Notes under the pieces: model-generated
Told to the model about the DNA's origin: nothing
What the model saw: the letters and a program-made list of their open reading frames with translations, nothing else
The model's database searches: none
Assembly (NCBI RefSeq): GCF_001707825.1
Contig: NZ_LYBM01000032.1
Location: 1 to 63,050 of the forward strand
Direction: 5' to 3'
From: Veronia pacifica
Lineage (GTDB): Bacteria; Pseudomonadota; Gammaproteobacteria; Enterobacterales; Vibrionaceae
DNA: 63,050 bases
Shown: piece after piece, positions 37,984 to 48,227 of the stretch
How positions within the stretch are numbered: the first letter of the stretch is position 1
How the letters are laid out: every line of letters starts with the position of its first letter
Program-made: the position numbers and the translations under genes

Positions 37984-38551
37984 TCAGTTTCCCTCCCGCC
38001 TCGGTCTCTTGCTGCTCCATGACATCTTTTAGCTGGCTGCGCGCACGAAATAGTCGTGTCATCACGGTATTTTTGTTCAGGTCGAGGATATTAGCAATTT
38101 CCTCTCCGCTATAACCAGCAAGCACCTGCAAAACAAGAGGCTCTCTGTATTCTGGTGCCAGACGCATGATCTGTCTGTGTAACCATTGATGCTCGAGTTT
38201 TGTCTCGTCAGATAGCTGATCTGCTTCTACCTGATGATCGTCAATATCTACCAGCTCAAGTTGTTTACGTTCAAAGCGGCGGGCATTTTCCCGGCGTAAA
38301 ATCGTAATCAACCAAGATTTCGCGGCATTTTCATCCTGTAAACTGTCCATTGAGCGCCAAGCTCGCAGGCATGTTTCCTGAACCAAGTCCTCAGCCACAC
38401 TACGATCTTTCGTCAGCCAATAGGCGTATCTGAACAAGTCCTTGTGCCAGACCCTGACTAACGCCTCATAGCGCTTTTCTTTATGAGTGGCTTCGGAAAC
38501 TTTCTCACGTGCTTTTTTATTACGCAAGTTATCGAAAATTTTTATAGCCAT
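37970..38551 (-). CDS. ECF-type RNA polymerase sigma factor
   Basis: The 193-residue protein has sigma region 2 (DLFRYAYWLTKDRSVAEDLVQETCLRAWRSM) and region 4 (LAPEYREPLVLQVLAGYSGEEIANILDLNKNTVMTRLFRARSQL) without regions 1 and 3, the definition of the extracytoplasmic-function group. The region 2 residues DLVQETCLRAW are typical of RpoE-like and related ECF factors. The adjacent DUF3379 gene probably encodes its regulator. The target promoter cannot be read from the sequence. Confidence 0.88.
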   Translation of the reverse strand: MAIKIFDNLRNKKAREKVSEATHKEKRYEALVRVWHKDLFRYAYWLTKDRSVAEDLVQETCLRAWRSMDSLQDENAAKSWLITILRRENARRFERKQLELVDIDDHQVEADQLSDETKLEHQWLHRQIMRLAPEYREPLVLQVLAGYSGEEIANILDLNKNTVMTRLFRARSQLKDVMEQQETEAGGKLSGRT

Positions 38552-38993
38552 TCCATTTCATTCCTCGAAGGCTCCGAAAAGAGGTGATAAATCCCCCTAG
38601 TAACCAAAGCTCATCCAGTGAGTTTAGTATCTTTTCCCCAGCGTAGTTAAACACGACATGCTTTTTGGATGGGTTGTAATTATGAGAACAATGTTGTTTT
38701 AAAAATGCACAAAACGCATGAAAGTAAAAATATACTCTGAATAACATATTCACTAAATTGCAAACAATATGGGTATCGAAAAAAAGAGCCAATATAAACT
38801 GATTTCATATGTGAGACAGTGCAAAATAAGATAATAAAATAGTTAATATTCAACATAATAATGATGAATCGATATGACAAACGAATGCGTCTTGTCTCAC
38901 AATGAAGACTGTATTCAAACGTATGTTTTATTTTTATTAAAAAATGGTTAGTATTTGGTGGTCTGACCTCTTATAAGCAGCTAAGGAGCAGCT
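38552..38993. other. AT-rich intergenic region between the sigma-factor gene and fadI
   Basis: This 442-base stretch separates divergent genes and holds no convincing open reading frame. Short frames here have no ribosome site and no family resemblance. It is distinctly richer in A and T than its flanks. A FadR-like operator lies near the fadI end. It presumably carries the promoters of both flanking operons, but I could not place them with confidence. Confidence 0.7.
38956..38973 (+). promoter_or_regulatory. FadR-like operator upstream of fadI
   Basis: The core TGGTCTGACC at 38959-38968 matches the FadR half-site pattern TGGTNNGACC. The right flank (TCTT) is A/T-rich as in E. coli operators such as that of fadL, while the left flank is less typical. 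It is 26 bases before the fadI ATG, where bound FadR would block transcription. FadR repression of fadIJ is established in E. coli. Confidence 0.6.
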
Positions 38994-40304
38994 ATGACCA
39001 AGCGACAGAATCTGACCACCCGCCAGGGAGAGAGAATTGCAGTAGTCTCTGGCGTTCGCACACCATTCGCCAGACAGAGCACCGCCTATAAGGATGTACC
39101 AGCGATTGATCTGGGAAAAATGGCGGTCAGCGAACTGTTGACCAAAACCGAGATTGATCCCAAGTTGATCGATCAGGTTGTTTTCGGCCAAGTGCTTCAA
39201 ATGCCAGAAGCGCCAAACATTGCGCGCGAAATTGTTCTCGGGACAGGTATGAACATTGGAACTGATGCATACAGTGTGACTCGCGCCTGTGCGACCAGCT
39301 TCCAGTCTGTAGCAAATGTCGCGGAGAGTATCGTTGCTGGCACCATTGATATTGGTGTGGCAGGTGGCGCAGATACGACCTCTGTTGTTCCGATTGGTGT
39401 ATCGAAAAAGCTCGCTTCCACATTATTAGATTTATCAAAAGCAAAAACCCTGAGTAAGCGTCTCAAGTTGCTCAGCAATTTAAAACTAAAAGATCTTGCG
39501 CCTGTTCCTCCTGCGGTTGCTGAATATTCAACCGGCCTTTCTATGGGACAAACAGCGGAGCAAATGGCAAAAACTCACAGTATTAGCCGTGAAGACCAAG
39601 ATGCGCTCGCACACCGTTCACACAGCCTTGCCGCAAAGGCATGGGAAGACGGTCTGGTGCGCGATGAGGTACTGACTGCTTTTCCTGAACCCTACAAACA
39701 ATGGTTTGATAAAGACAACAACGTGCGTTTGGACTCAACGCTCGAGGGATACAAAAAACTCCGTCCTGCGTTTGACCGCAAACACGGTTCAGTGACAGCA
39801 GCAAACAGCACACCATTGACTGACGGCGCGGCAGCTGTTCTGCTGATGCGTGAGAGTCGTGCAAAAGAACTTGGCTATGAGCCTATTGGATACATTCGCT
39901 CATTTGCATTCACTGCCACGCAAGTAGAAAAAGATATGCTGATGGGGCCATCTTATGCCACGCCTCTTGCGCTTGACCGGGCTGGACTCACATTATCTGA
40001 TTTAACTCTGATCGACATGCATGAAGCGTTTGCTGCTCAAACACTGGCTAACCTCAAGATGTTTGCATCAGATAAATTCGCCAAGGATGAGCTGAACAGA
40101 AGCAGTGCCATTGGTGAAGTAGACATGGACAAATTTAACGTGCTGGGTGGCTCAATTGCATACGGACACCCATTTGCCGCAACGGGCGCGCGTATGATCA
40201 CCCAGACACTGCGTGAACTGCAGAGACGTGGCGGTGGTCTGGCTCTCAACACCGCATGTGCTGCGGGAGGTTTGGGTGCCGCAATGATTCTGGAGGCTGA
40301 GTAA
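38994..40304 (+). CDS. fadI: 3-ketoacyl-CoA thiolase FadI (beta subunit)
   Basis: FadI performs the last step of beta-oxidation, releasing acetyl-CoA, in a complex with FadJ. The 436-residue protein has the nucleophilic Cys in [13 protein letters not shown], the His of the DMHEAFAAQ motif and the C-terminal CAAGGLGAA active-site motif. The [17 protein letters not shown] segment is also conserved. An AAGGAG ribosome site precedes the ATG. The length and the downstream fadJ identify it as the FadI type rather than FadA. Confidence 0.96.
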   Translation: MTKRQNLTTRQGERIAVVSGVRTPFARQSTAYKDVPAIDLGKMAVSELLTKTEIDPKLIDQVVFGQVLQMPEAPNIAREIVLGTGMNIGTDAYSVTRACATSFQSVANVAESIVAGTIDIGVAGGADTTSVVPIGVSKKLASTLLDLSKAKTLSKRLKLLSNLKLKDLAPVPPAVAEYSTGLSMGQTAEQMAKTHSISREDQDALAHRSHSLAAKAWEDGLVRDEVLTAFPEPYKQWFDKDNNVRLDSTLEGYKKLRPAFDRKHGSVTAANSTPLTDGAAAVLLMRESRAKELGYEPIGYIRSFAFTATQVEKDMLMGPSYATPLALDRAGLTLSDLTLIDMHEAFAAQTLANLKMFASDKFAKDELNRSSAIGEVDMDKFNVLGGSIAYGHPFAATGARMITQTLRELQRRGGGLALNTACAAGGLGAAMILEAE

Positions 40305-42433
40305 TGACAGAAGTAGCACAACAAAGCGAAAGCACATCCGCTTTCACACTGAGATTTGCTGATAACGGTGTCGCCTGGCTGGCGATTGATGTACCGGGTG
40401 AAAAGATGAACACACTTCAGGCGTCCTTCGATGCTGAGGTGAGTGAGGCGCTGACTGCATTAGAAGCGCGAAAAGACCTGAAGGGATTAGTGATTTATTC
40501 AGGTAAGCCAGACAACTTCATTGCTGGTGCGGATGTGAAAATGCTGAGTGCTTGTCAGACCGCAGAAGAAGCGGAGACGCTAGCCCGTCGTGGTCAGGAA
40601 TTATTTGCCAGACTTGAAGCCTTATCTGCACACGTTGTTGCCGCCATTCACGGCCCTTGTCTGGGTGGTGGCCTTGAGCTGGCGCTGGCATGCCACAGCC
40701 GTGTAGTGTCAGACGACGATGCAACCCGACTGGGTCTGCCGGAAGTACAGCTTGGCCTGCTCCCGGGGTCTGGTGGTACCCAGCGACTCCCACGATTGGT
40801 GGGTGTAGCTAATGCTCTGGACATGATCCTTACAGGGAAACAACTTCGCGCCAAGAAGGCCAAGAAACTCGGTGTTGCCGACGACTGTGTGCCCAAGTCA
40901 GTGCTACTCGACATTGCCGAAGAGCTTGCGCTTAAGTCAAAACCTAAGCGTAAAGGCGGTGACTGGAAAGAGTGGGCAATGGCGAAAAATAGTCTGGGCA
41001 GAAACTTTGTCTTTGATCAGGCAGCAAAGAAAACCCGTGAGAAGACACGGGGTAATTACCCTGCGACAGAAGCGATTCTTGAAGTGATCAAGCATGGGCT
41101 TGAGCACGGCATGAAAAAAGGTCTGGCTCAAGAGGCCAAACGCTTTGGTGAACTCGTTCGAACGCCTGAATCTGCCGCACTTCGCAGCATCTTCTTTGCT
41201 GTGACAGAGATGAAGAAAGAAAATGGCGCTGACGCTGAGCCAAAACCATTGACTGGTGTGAACGTGCTTGGTGGCGGTTTGATGGGGGCGGGTATTGCTC
41301 ATGTCTCTGTGACAAAAGCGAAATTACCTGCTCATGTTAAGGATGTCAGCAATGATGGTGCATTGAATGCACTCCAGTACAACTTCAAGCTGCTGGACAA
41401 GAAGCGCAAACGCCGCATCGTCAGCAAGTCAGAAGTTCAGCAGCAAATGTCCAAGATCTCTGTTGGAACCACATTCCAGGGGATGAAGCGAAATAACGTG
41501 GTGGTTGAAGCGGTATTTGAGGATCTGGAACTCAAACGTAACATGGTCGCGGATATTGAGAAGGAATTGGGCGAAGATACTATTTTCGCGACCAATACTT
41601 CATCGCTACCTATTCACCAAATCGCTCAGAATGCTGCCCGACCTGAAAATATTGTTGGTCTGCACTATTTCAGCCCGGTAGAAAAAATGCCGCTGGTTGA
41701 GGTCATCTCACATGAAGGGACCTCACCTGAGACGATTTCTACCGTCGTGAAACTTGCACGTAAGCAAGGCAAGACGCCGATTGTTGTCGCTGACAAAGCC
41801 GGATTTTATGTAAACAGGATCCTTGCACCTTACATGAACGAAGCGGCGATGACGTTGCTGGAAGGTGAACCGGTAGAACACATTGATAATGCATTGGTAG
41901 ACTTTGGTTTCCCTGTTGGGCCAGTTACCTTGCTCGACGAAGTAGGCATAGATGTGGGTGCGAAGATTGGCCCTATCCTGACGGCTGAACTTGGAGAGCG
42001 TTTCAAAGCGCCAGACATCTTCAATGCATTTATCGAGGAAGGACGCAAGGGCCGTAAGAGTGGTAAAGGGGTTTATCTATACAATGGTAAAAAGAAAACC
42101 GTTGATAAAGATGTCTATAAGATCCTGAAAATCACTCCTCAGGTCAAAATGGATGGTAAAGATTTGTCTATCCGCTGTACGCTGATGATGCTTAATGAAG
42201 CGGCCCGTTGTCTTGATGAAGGCGTTGTGGCGTCTGCCCGTGACGGCGATATTGGCTCGATTTTCGGTATTGGTTTCCCTCCTTTCCTTGGCGGTCCTTT
42301 CCGTTATATGGATACCTTGGGCATCAAGAAAGTGGTCGAGATGCTTGAAAACCACAGTAAAAAATACGGTGATCGATTTGCGCCATGCGAGAAGCTCATC
42401 GCCATGGCAGAGTCTGGAGAGACATTCTATTAA
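40304..42433 (+). CDS. fadJ: Fatty acid oxidation complex alpha subunit FadJ
   Basis: FadJ is a bifunctional enoyl-CoA hydratase and 3-hydroxyacyl-CoA dehydrogenase. The 709-residue protein has an N-terminal crotonase domain (IAGADVKML and [18 protein letters not shown]). The NAD-binding domain from about residue 315 has the [13 protein letters not shown] fingerprint, followed by the catalytic His in [16 protein letters not shown] and the C-terminal helical domains. Its start overlaps the fadI stop (TAATG). Confidence 0.96.
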   Translation: MTEVAQQSESTSAFTLRFADNGVAWLAIDVPGEKMNTLQASFDAEVSEALTALEARKDLKGLVIYSGKPDNFIAGADVKMLSACQTAEEAETLARRGQELFARLEALSAHVVAAIHGPCLGGGLELALACHSRVVSDDDATRLGLPEVQLGLLPGSGGTQRLPRLVGVANALDMILTGKQLRAKKAKKLGVADDCVPKSVLLDIAEELALKSKPKRKGGDWKEWAMAKNSLGRNFVFDQAAKKTREKTRGNYPATEAILEVIKHGLEHGMKKGLAQEAKRFGELVRTPESAALRSIFFAVTEMKKENGADAEPKPLTGVNVLGGGLMGAGIAHVSVTKAKLPAHVKDVSNDGALNALQYNFKLLDKKRKRRIVSKSEVQQQMSKISVGTTFQGMKRNNVVVEAVFEDLELKRNMVADIEKELGEDTIFATNTSSLPIHQIAQNAARPENIVGLHYFSPVEKMPLVEVISHEGTSPETISTVVKLARKQGKTPIVVADKAGFYVNRILAPYMNEAAMTLLEGEPVEHIDNALVDFGFPVGPVTLLDEVGIDVGAKIGPILTAELGERFKAPDIFNAFIEEGRKGRKSGKGVYLYNGKKKTVDKDVYKILKITPQVKMDGKDLSIRCTLMMLNEAARCLDEGVVASARDGDIGSIFGIGFPPFLGGPFRYMDTLGIKKVVEMLENHSKKYGDRFAPCEKLIAMAESGETFY

Positions 42434-42452
42434 TCTACTCTGATTCATAACG

Positions 42453-42486
42453 AAAAAAGCCCCGAGATACGCTTCGGGGCTTTTTT
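42453..42486 (+). terminator. Intrinsic terminator after fadJ
   Basis: AAAAAAGCCCCGA and TCGGGGCTTTTTT form a strong GC-rich stem with a short loop, followed by a T-tract. The preceding A-tract allows it also to stop the converging protease gene, whose stop is at 42519. Confidence 0.9.
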
Positions 42487-42518
42487 ATGTCTAGCATCTT
42501 AGTGAATTGTTCAAGACA

Positions 42519-45293
42519 TCATTCTGATTCTAAACGTGACTCACGAAAGGCCAGCACATCAGTGAGTTTGCCTTTCGGGTCATTTAAGCATTGATCTGGA
42601 TGCGCGGAACCGCAGCTGTGCATGATGAGGCGATCAGAGGTTCTTGGTTTCAGTTTGTTGACAATAAACCTCACCATATCTGAACGCTGCATGTTTTTGA
42701 GCGTATCAGCTACTTTTCTGCGTTGGGAAAATTCATTGTCCTTGTTACCAATACTGATCCAGTAGCGCTGAGATCTCGCCCTGAGATTAGCATCGGGTTC
42801 TTCCACCTGAGCGATCAGCCCTTGCTTACTTTGCTGGAATTCAGCATCGCTGAGCTCTAGTAGGATCATGAAAAATGCATTGAGGAAGTCATCTATCGCA
42901 TCGATCAGGACACTCGGGCCGGCCAATGGCGACTGGACATAGAAGATAAGTCCAGGGTGTCGGTTAAGTGGCATGTTACCCGACCCAACCATATAACCCA
43001 GTTGTTGCTTCGTACGCAGGTCATTGAAGAAGACAGACGACATCAGATGATGAGCAAAAGTGTAAAGGGCTATATTCTCTGGCCCTGTCTCATGGCTTTG
43101 GAAATAGACCATGACAGCAGAGTCCTGATGGTCACAGTTGAACTCAAAGCTTCGACTACCAGCCTGATGGAGTAATAACAGAGGCCGTGTCGATTCCTGA
43201 TAGGTCTGCTCATCAACCCGCAGGGCATCCTTGATGGTCTCAGCCAGTGAAAGCGTATTCTCCCGGTGCCAGTTGCCGTAAACGAACATTTCAACATGCA
43301 GCTCCGACATCACTTTCTCAATAAACGGCGGTAGCTCAGATACTTCAAGTGATTCCAGTGCTTCAATCAAAGCAGAGTAGGGAGGATTATTGGGCTGGAG
43401 TATCCCCGTCATCGCATTATAGAGCTGACTTATAGGCTTGTTCTGGGCCGAATTGCGCCAGCCACGCAGTAACTGGGTTTTGATAATATCAAAACGCTCA
43501 GGCTTGAAACTGCGGCCTTTGAATTTCTCTAGAATCAATGCCAGCAACAGGTGTTGTTTTTCATTAAAGCCACTGAGTTTCAGCGTAAACCCGCCTTGAT
43601 GAGCATAAAGGTTGTAGCTCAGCCCAGCAATCTCTGCCTGATAAGCATCTTCATTGATGGATTCAAGCAGCATCTCAACGCTGACCCGGCTTTTGACGAT
43701 ATTCTCAACAGAAGACACCGAATGGGGGCTGTCGACGGCAACATAGATCATGCCCTTAGGAACCCTGAACTCGTTATCCTGACAGTGCCAGAGCCTGAAA
43801 CCCGGTAATTCCTGAATCATTTGCGGCGTCAATTGATCCGGCTCTTCCAGCGGCAGCGGTTCGAGTTGGTAAGATATAAAAGGGTTCTTCTCTGGCATCA
43901 CCAGAGCCGGAGAGATATGAGCTGACTGCCATTTTTCCTTTTGAGCGTCACTGAACGGTTTTACGGCGTAAGGCGTGTTGTACCATTTAGCGAATTTGTC
44001 GTACTGGTATCCCTGAGCAATAAGAGTCAGCCTAAGATTATCCGGGCTGAGATGACAGAGCATGGTATTGATTAGCTCCTCATCATACCCCTCCATCATA
44101 TAGTCGCCATACATGGCATCCTCAGGCTCATAGTGCATCAGATTCATCACCAGATGACTCACTGCATCAATAGGGCGAGAGGGTTCCTGAAAGCGAAAAG
44201 CCATTTCCTGAACCGCTTTCTTTTCCGCGTATCGCCATTCATCAAGACCCTGTTGTTTGATGAGGTTGATGGTTTGAAAAGCATAACTGACGATATCATC
44301 GATATGGCTCATACCCAGCTCGGTAAGACTCATACTGATGACAAACTCTCTGAAATTTGAGCCGCTTATTCCCCCGCCTGCTGACAGAGTATTAATAAAT
44401 CCCTTGTTCTTTAGCATCGACATCAGGCTTCCGGGACCCTCATACCCTAAAAGGTGGGCGATGTAGGACAATGGCTTGATGCGGTAATGATGCCGGTTTT
44501 CAGGCAATGAGAAAGCAAGAGTGAGCTTACGAACCTCCTTCAAAGGCTCAACAATGACCATCTGACCAATTTGCTCGGGAAGCACATAAGGCTCTGGTGA
44601 TCGGAACGGCTCTTTCCCGTGATCTGGGATAGAACCGAAGCAATGGGTCGCCGCTTTTTCCAGATCATCAAGGGATAGGGGGCTGATCAGTGCCGCAGTC
44701 ATTAAGTTGGCACTGTATTGCTGCTGATAAAACTCAATCAACTCATCGCGAATCGTTTTATCATCGCGATCCGCTAACGTATCAATACTCCCGACCGAAA
44801 ACTTGGCAAAAGGGTGGGCTGGGTTAATGGTTTCTTTCTGTACTTGATAAATACGCCTGACATCATCCTGAATTTTGAGCTTGTATTCAGAATCAACGGC
44901 CTGACGTTCTTTCTCAACGGCCTCCGCATTGAATAAAGGTGCGGAGAAAAACTGGCCGAAACGATCCAGTGCTTCGCCATAGTAATTGTGGTGAATATCG
45001 AAGAAAAACGTCGTGTTTTCAGTTCCGGTCCAGGCGTTATTGCTACCACCATGTCGGCTGATAAATGACTGAAACTCACCGACGGTGGGGTATTTCTCTG
45101 TACCGAGGAATAACATATGTTCAAGAAAGTGTGCCAATCCTTCCCTGTCTTCGGGGTCGCAAAAATGGCCGACATTGACAGTCAGCGCCGCTGCACTTCT
45201 AGGTGACTGTTCATCATGAATCAGCAGTACTTTGAGTGCGTTTGCCAGAGTGACAATGCGGTATTCTCGGTGATCATTTGGGCTTTTGTGCAC
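42519..45293 (-). CDS. M16 insulinase/pitrilysin-type zinc metalloprotease
   Basis: The 924-residue protein has the inverted zinc motif HFLEH in LAHFLEHMLFLGTEKYP near residue 57. Downstream is the third zinc ligand Glu region (EKERQAVDSEYKLK) and the extended four-domain insulinase organisation. It resembles the pitrilysin/insulin-degrading group in length and motifs. No signal peptide is visible, unlike E. coli pitrilysin, so a cytoplasmic location is inferred. The start codon is GTG with GAAGGTG upstream. It lies convergent with fadJ and divergent from sixA. I do not assign a gene symbol. Confidence 0.88.
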   Translation of the reverse strand: MHKSPNDHREYRIVTLANALKVLLIHDEQSPRSAAALTVNVGHFCDPEDREGLAHFLEHMLFLGTEKYPTVGEFQSFISRHGGSNNAWTGTENTTFFFDIHHNYYGEALDRFGQFFSAPLFNAEAVEKERQAVDSEYKLKIQDDVRRIYQVQKETINPAHPFAKFSVGSIDTLADRDDKTIRDELIEFYQQQYSANLMTAALISPLSLDDLEKAATHCFGSIPDHGKEPFRSPEPYVLPEQIGQMVIVEPLKEVRKLTLAFSLPENRHHYRIKPLSYIAHLLGYEGPGSLMSMLKNKGFINTLSAGGGISGSNFREFVISMSLTELGMSHIDDIVSYAFQTINLIKQQGLDEWRYAEKKAVQEMAFRFQEPSRPIDAVSHLVMNLMHYEPEDAMYGDYMMEGYDEELINTMLCHLSPDNLRLTLIAQGYQYDKFAKWYNTPYAVKPFSDAQKEKWQSAHISPALVMPEKNPFISYQLEPLPLEEPDQLTPQMIQELPGFRLWHCQDNEFRVPKGMIYVAVDSPHSVSSVENIVKSRVSVEMLLESINEDAYQAEIAGLSYNLYAHQGGFTLKLSGFNEKQHLLLALILEKFKGRSFKPERFDIIKTQLLRGWRNSAQNKPISQLYNAMTGILQPNNPPYSALIEALESLEVSELPPFIEKVMSELHVEMFVYGNWHRENTLSLAETIKDALRVDEQTYQESTRPLLLLHQAGSRSFEFNCDHQDSAVMVYFQSHETGPENIALYTFAHHLMSSVFFNDLRTKQQLGYMVGSGNMPLNRHPGLIFYVQSPLAGPSVLIDAIDDFLNAFFMILLELSDAEFQQSKQGLIAQVEEPDANLRARSQRYWISIGNKDNEFSQRRKVADTLKNMQRSDMVRFIVNKLKPRTSDRLIMHSCGSAHPDQCLNDPKGKLTDVLAFRESRLESE

Positions 45294-45431
45294 AAGACAC
45301 CTTCAACGGTTGGCAAATATGGTCAGACAATTATGACGAGAGGTTGGCAAACAGGCAAACAATCACTTCCCCGATTATGTATTTCACTGCTAGCATATCC
45401 CTGTTAGTTGTAATGTGATGATTATTGCCGT

Positions 45432-45920
45432 ATGCAAATATATATCCTTCGCCATGGAGAGGCGACACCCTTCGCTGCATCCGATGAGCAACGTCCTTTG
45501 ACTGAGCATGGTGCTGAACAGACTGCCATTATTGCAGACTGGCTGAGTTCTCAATTGAAAGAAGGCATCGATACTGTTCTTGTAAGCCCATATTTAAGGG
45601 CTCAGCAAACTTGGCAAGTATCTGAAAAATATCTTCCTGCCCCACGAAAAGTGATCACAGACGACGGGATCACGCCTTACGGTGACGGTGAGGATGTCGC
45701 CGATTACCTGAGAGCGATGATCAGTATTGAAAAGCCGGATAGTATTCTTCTGGTATCCCACCTGCCCCTGGTAGGCTATCTGACATCTGAGCTGGTCTTA
45801 GGTATTCAGCCACCTGTTTTTTCAACGTCAGCGGTCGCTTGTGTTGACTATGACCCGGAAACTGAGAAGGGTAAGCTCCTCTGGTTGCAAAGCCCGGGTA
45901 AACTAAATAACGCTCGGTAA
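45432..45920 (+). CDS. sixA: Phosphohistidine phosphatase SixA
   Basis: SixA removes phosphate from histidine in phosphotransfer proteins (in E. coli, ArcB and the nitrogen PTS). The 162-residue protein has the RHGEA motif at residues 7-11, the second conserved Arg in SPYLRAQQT and the catalytic His in LLVSHLPLVGYL. Its position next to fadIJ and smrB is conserved with E. coli. Confidence 0.94.
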   Translation: MQIYILRHGEATPFAASDEQRPLTEHGAEQTAIIADWLSSQLKEGIDTVLVSPYLRAQQTWQVSEKYLPAPRKVITDDGITPYGDGEDVADYLRAMISIEKPDSILLVSHLPLVGYLTSELVLGIQPPVFSTSAVACVDYDPETEKGKLLWLQSPGKLNNAR

Positions 45921-46296
45921 TCCAACTAGGCATAATGAACCCGCTGCCATTCTGGCAGCTCAACACACCAAGCTCTTCGTCCAGACGATCTGAATATGAG
46001 TATCATCAGGTCGTTTGCGGATATCTTTTCATCAAACCCATCCGCTTCATTTACGCAGCGTAAAAACCATTTAATTACTGACAGTCGAATTAAGTCACCT
46101 TCATCTTGCAAAGCCTTGTGCTGTTCAAAAAGCCAACGAAAAACCTTGATAAAAAGAACGATGTTTTTTATATTGTGGACGCTGTTTTTTAAGCTGAATA
46201 TCACTGCGTTTTATTCATGGAGGAATTGCGTAAATATCAAAACCTTTTGCTGTTCAGGGCGTAATTGGCAGTATCGGGTCGTATAGGTAACAGAAG
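45921..46296. other. Intergenic region between sixA and the lipoprotein gene
   Basis: This 376-base stretch has no convincing gene. A hairpin GCTGCCA-TTC-TGGCAGC at 45943-45959 follows sixA but lacks a T-tract. A near-consensus sigma-70 promoter lies at 46146-46174. The one frame that spans much of the region is Ser/Lys/Cys-rich, has no ribosome site and resembles nothing I know. Confidence 0.6.
46146..46174 (+). promoter_or_regulatory. Sigma-70-type promoter for the lipoprotein gene
   Basis: TTGATA at 46146-46151 and TATATT at 46169-46174 are separated by 17 bases, close to the housekeeping consensus. It is about 120 bases upstream of the lipoprotein ATG, leaving a 5' leader of more than 100 bases. 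Confidence 0.6.
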
Positions 46297-48222
46297 ATGT
46301 TTCACAAGATTTCGCTTATTTCAATCATCGCGGCCTCTTTAATTGGCTGTGGCGGTGGCGGAGGGGGGGGCAGCGAGAGCCCTGAAACGGGAAAAACCAA
46401 AGAGCCCACTACCCAATCCGATAAATTATCCTGGCAAGTTGACGGTGAATTTATCGAAGCAAACGTACCTTACATCCACTCTGATAAAAATCTTCAATGG
46501 TACGTTGATGGCAAAATTGTTCACCTAGCAACAAGCACAGTGCTATTTGCTAAAAAGTCTTATGAAGGCAAGACAATATCTGTCTGCCTTATGGACAGCG
46601 AGCGTAAAAAGGCAACTCAGTGCTCTGATAAGAAAGTATTTCTAGGGATTGAAGGAAAAGCGCCTGAGGTATCCTCAGTTGAGATTTTGCGTAATGGCAA
46701 GGCTCCCAGTGAAGTATTGCCGGGGGAGACACTCACATTGTCGTACCGCTACTATGACAGAGACGGTGACAGTGAAAATAAGGCAGACACGAAGATCTTC
46801 TGGAATGGCCTGCAAACAAACTCTCACACATTTGAAGTCCCTGAAAAACTTAAGGGCAAAACAATATCCGTTTGCCTTATAGCTAGAGCGAAAACGGGCC
46901 TGCCGAAAACATCGAAGAAAGAATGCAGCCAAAAAGTCAGTGTCAAGAACGAAACCCGACCGTTTGGATTATATAACATTCATACAAAAGGTTATTTTTT
47001 CGACAAACAGACAATTACGGTTGATAGCGAAATAGTGAAACCCGTTGGTTCACATATTGTTGGGGAAACATACGAGCTGGAGTCCATTCCTGACGCTCGC
47101 TTTTACAATAATGCGCTGAATGTGGACAGAGCATTGATTGCTGGGATTTATAAAAACTGGCAAAAGGAGATAGATCCCAGTGGTCCCTCCATCACAGTGA
47201 AAATGCGTGTGCGAATTCGATACAAAGATGGCTCAACCGGAGATTTTGTCGGTAGCAGTCAGAAAATCTATATCCCACATATCGAGGCAGTAAGCGGGCG
47301 TCTGGATAATACATCTATGGGTACATGGAAAGAAGCGAGAAAGTTAGACGACATAAATAAGTTTTTCAGTATCTACCCGGGGTTAACACTAAAATTTAGA
47401 CACTTTCCTGGTTTTAGTCGAATTGGTGTGAGGGCCGACGGTATATTCTCGCAGGCCTCAACAGAAAACTTTGATGGAACAGGAGACTTTGAGTGGACAT
47501 TCCACAATATCTGGAAGAGTGTTAGCGGACGATGGAATCGCTCATATGAGCAAAGTAAACCAGTCAATATATGTATCGAAAGAACACAAGAAAATAAAAT
47601 AACAACAGAAGATTTTTGTACAGAACTTGCGATTTATCATGGTGTTAAAGGTGGAATCAATCTTGACAGTCCTGAGCGAGGTGTAGGGCGTTTGGGGTAT
47701 TGGGAATATGCTGCAACAGGATGGTTAAAGACCAACAAAAAATCAGCGAAGATCCGGATTCACCGCCCAATTACGGCAGAGGATTTGGCTGCCGATAACG
47801 ATCATTATGATGCAGTTGAAATAAGCTATGCAGATGAAGATACAAATGAATATTTAGCAAAATTCGTTAAGGGCGTAATGATGAAACCAGAGGTGGCTGC
47901 CCGTTTCTGTCGAAACAACAACATGAGGCTAATGACAGGCACAGACTTTATCGGGGCGCTCTATGGTACAGAAGAATCCAAAAAGTATACGGCGTATAAA
48001 CTTTTATTCAGCGCAAAAAATTTCCTCCGTGAAACGAAACCTAATGATGTGTTGATGATACGGGAGGATGGTGAAAATCATCCACATAAAGGTGATTTCA
48101 GGGTATTGACGAACCCATATTCCTATCAGCGGGAGAGTGATGGCAAGAGGAAACGTCCATCATTAGCTGTTGAAGCGAATAAAAAATATCGCTTTGCCTG
48201 TGCCGAAATTAAAGACTTTTAA
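46297..48222 (+). CDS. Large Gly-tailed lipoprotein with repeated Cys-pair domains, function unknown
   Basis: I do not recognise this 641-residue protein. It has a signal peptide and lipobox LIGC (lipidated C18), then seven glycines and a Ser/Thr/Glu/Pro-rich linker, suited to holding a domain away from the membrane. At least two Ig-like modules share GKTISVCL near residues 91 and 187, each with a second Cys 11-17 residues later. A third, looser copy is VNICIERTQ near 425. The last 100 residues (ARFCRNNNMRLMTGTDFI, then YRFACAEI) resemble the C-type-lectin-like ends of some bacterial adhesins. It interrupts a block otherwise conserved with E. coli, suggesting acquisition. Confidence 0.75.
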   Translation: MFHKISLISIIAASLIGCGGGGGGGSESPETGKTKEPTTQSDKLSWQVDGEFIEANVPYIHSDKNLQWYVDGKIVHLATSTVLFAKKSYEGKTISVCLMDSERKKATQCSDKKVFLGIEGKAPEVSSVEILRNGKAPSEVLPGETLTLSYRYYDRDGDSENKADTKIFWNGLQTNSHTFEVPEKLKGKTISVCLIARAKTGLPKTSKKECSQKVSVKNETRPFGLYNIHTKGYFFDKQTITVDSEIVKPVGSHIVGETYELESIPDARFYNNALNVDRALIAGIYKNWQKEIDPSGPSITVKMRVRIRYKDGSTGDFVGSSQKIYIPHIEAVSGRLDNTSMGTWKEARKLDDINKFFSIYPGLTLKFRHFPGFSRIGVRADGIFSQASTENFDGTGDFEWTFHNIWKSVSGRWNRSYEQSKPVNICIERTQENKITTEDFCTELAIYHGVKGGINLDSPERGVGRLGYWEYAATGWLKTNKKSAKIRIHRPITAEDLAADNDHYDAVEISYADEDTNEYLAKFVKGVMMKPEVAARFCRNNNMRLMTGTDFIGALYGTEESKKYTAYKLLFSAKNFLRETKPNDVLMIREDGENHPHKGDFRVLTNPYSYQRESDGKRKRPSLAVEANKKYRFACAEIKDF

Positions 48223-48227
48223 TGACG

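Noticed and set aside
38529-38880. Short minus-strand frames in the AT-rich gap before fadI
   Set aside because: They are hydrophobic frames produced by A/T-rich DNA, without a ribosome site or family match. One overlaps the sigma-factor start region.
45943-45959. Hairpin GCTGCCA-TTC-TGGCAGC after sixA as a terminator
   Set aside because: The stem is good, but the following bases have no T-tract, so I did not list it as a terminator.
45996-46286. A 96-codon plus-strand frame between sixA and the lipoprotein gene
   Set aside because: It has no ribosome site and an odd Ser/Lys/Cys-rich composition, resembles no known family, and overlaps the promoter placed at 46146-46174.
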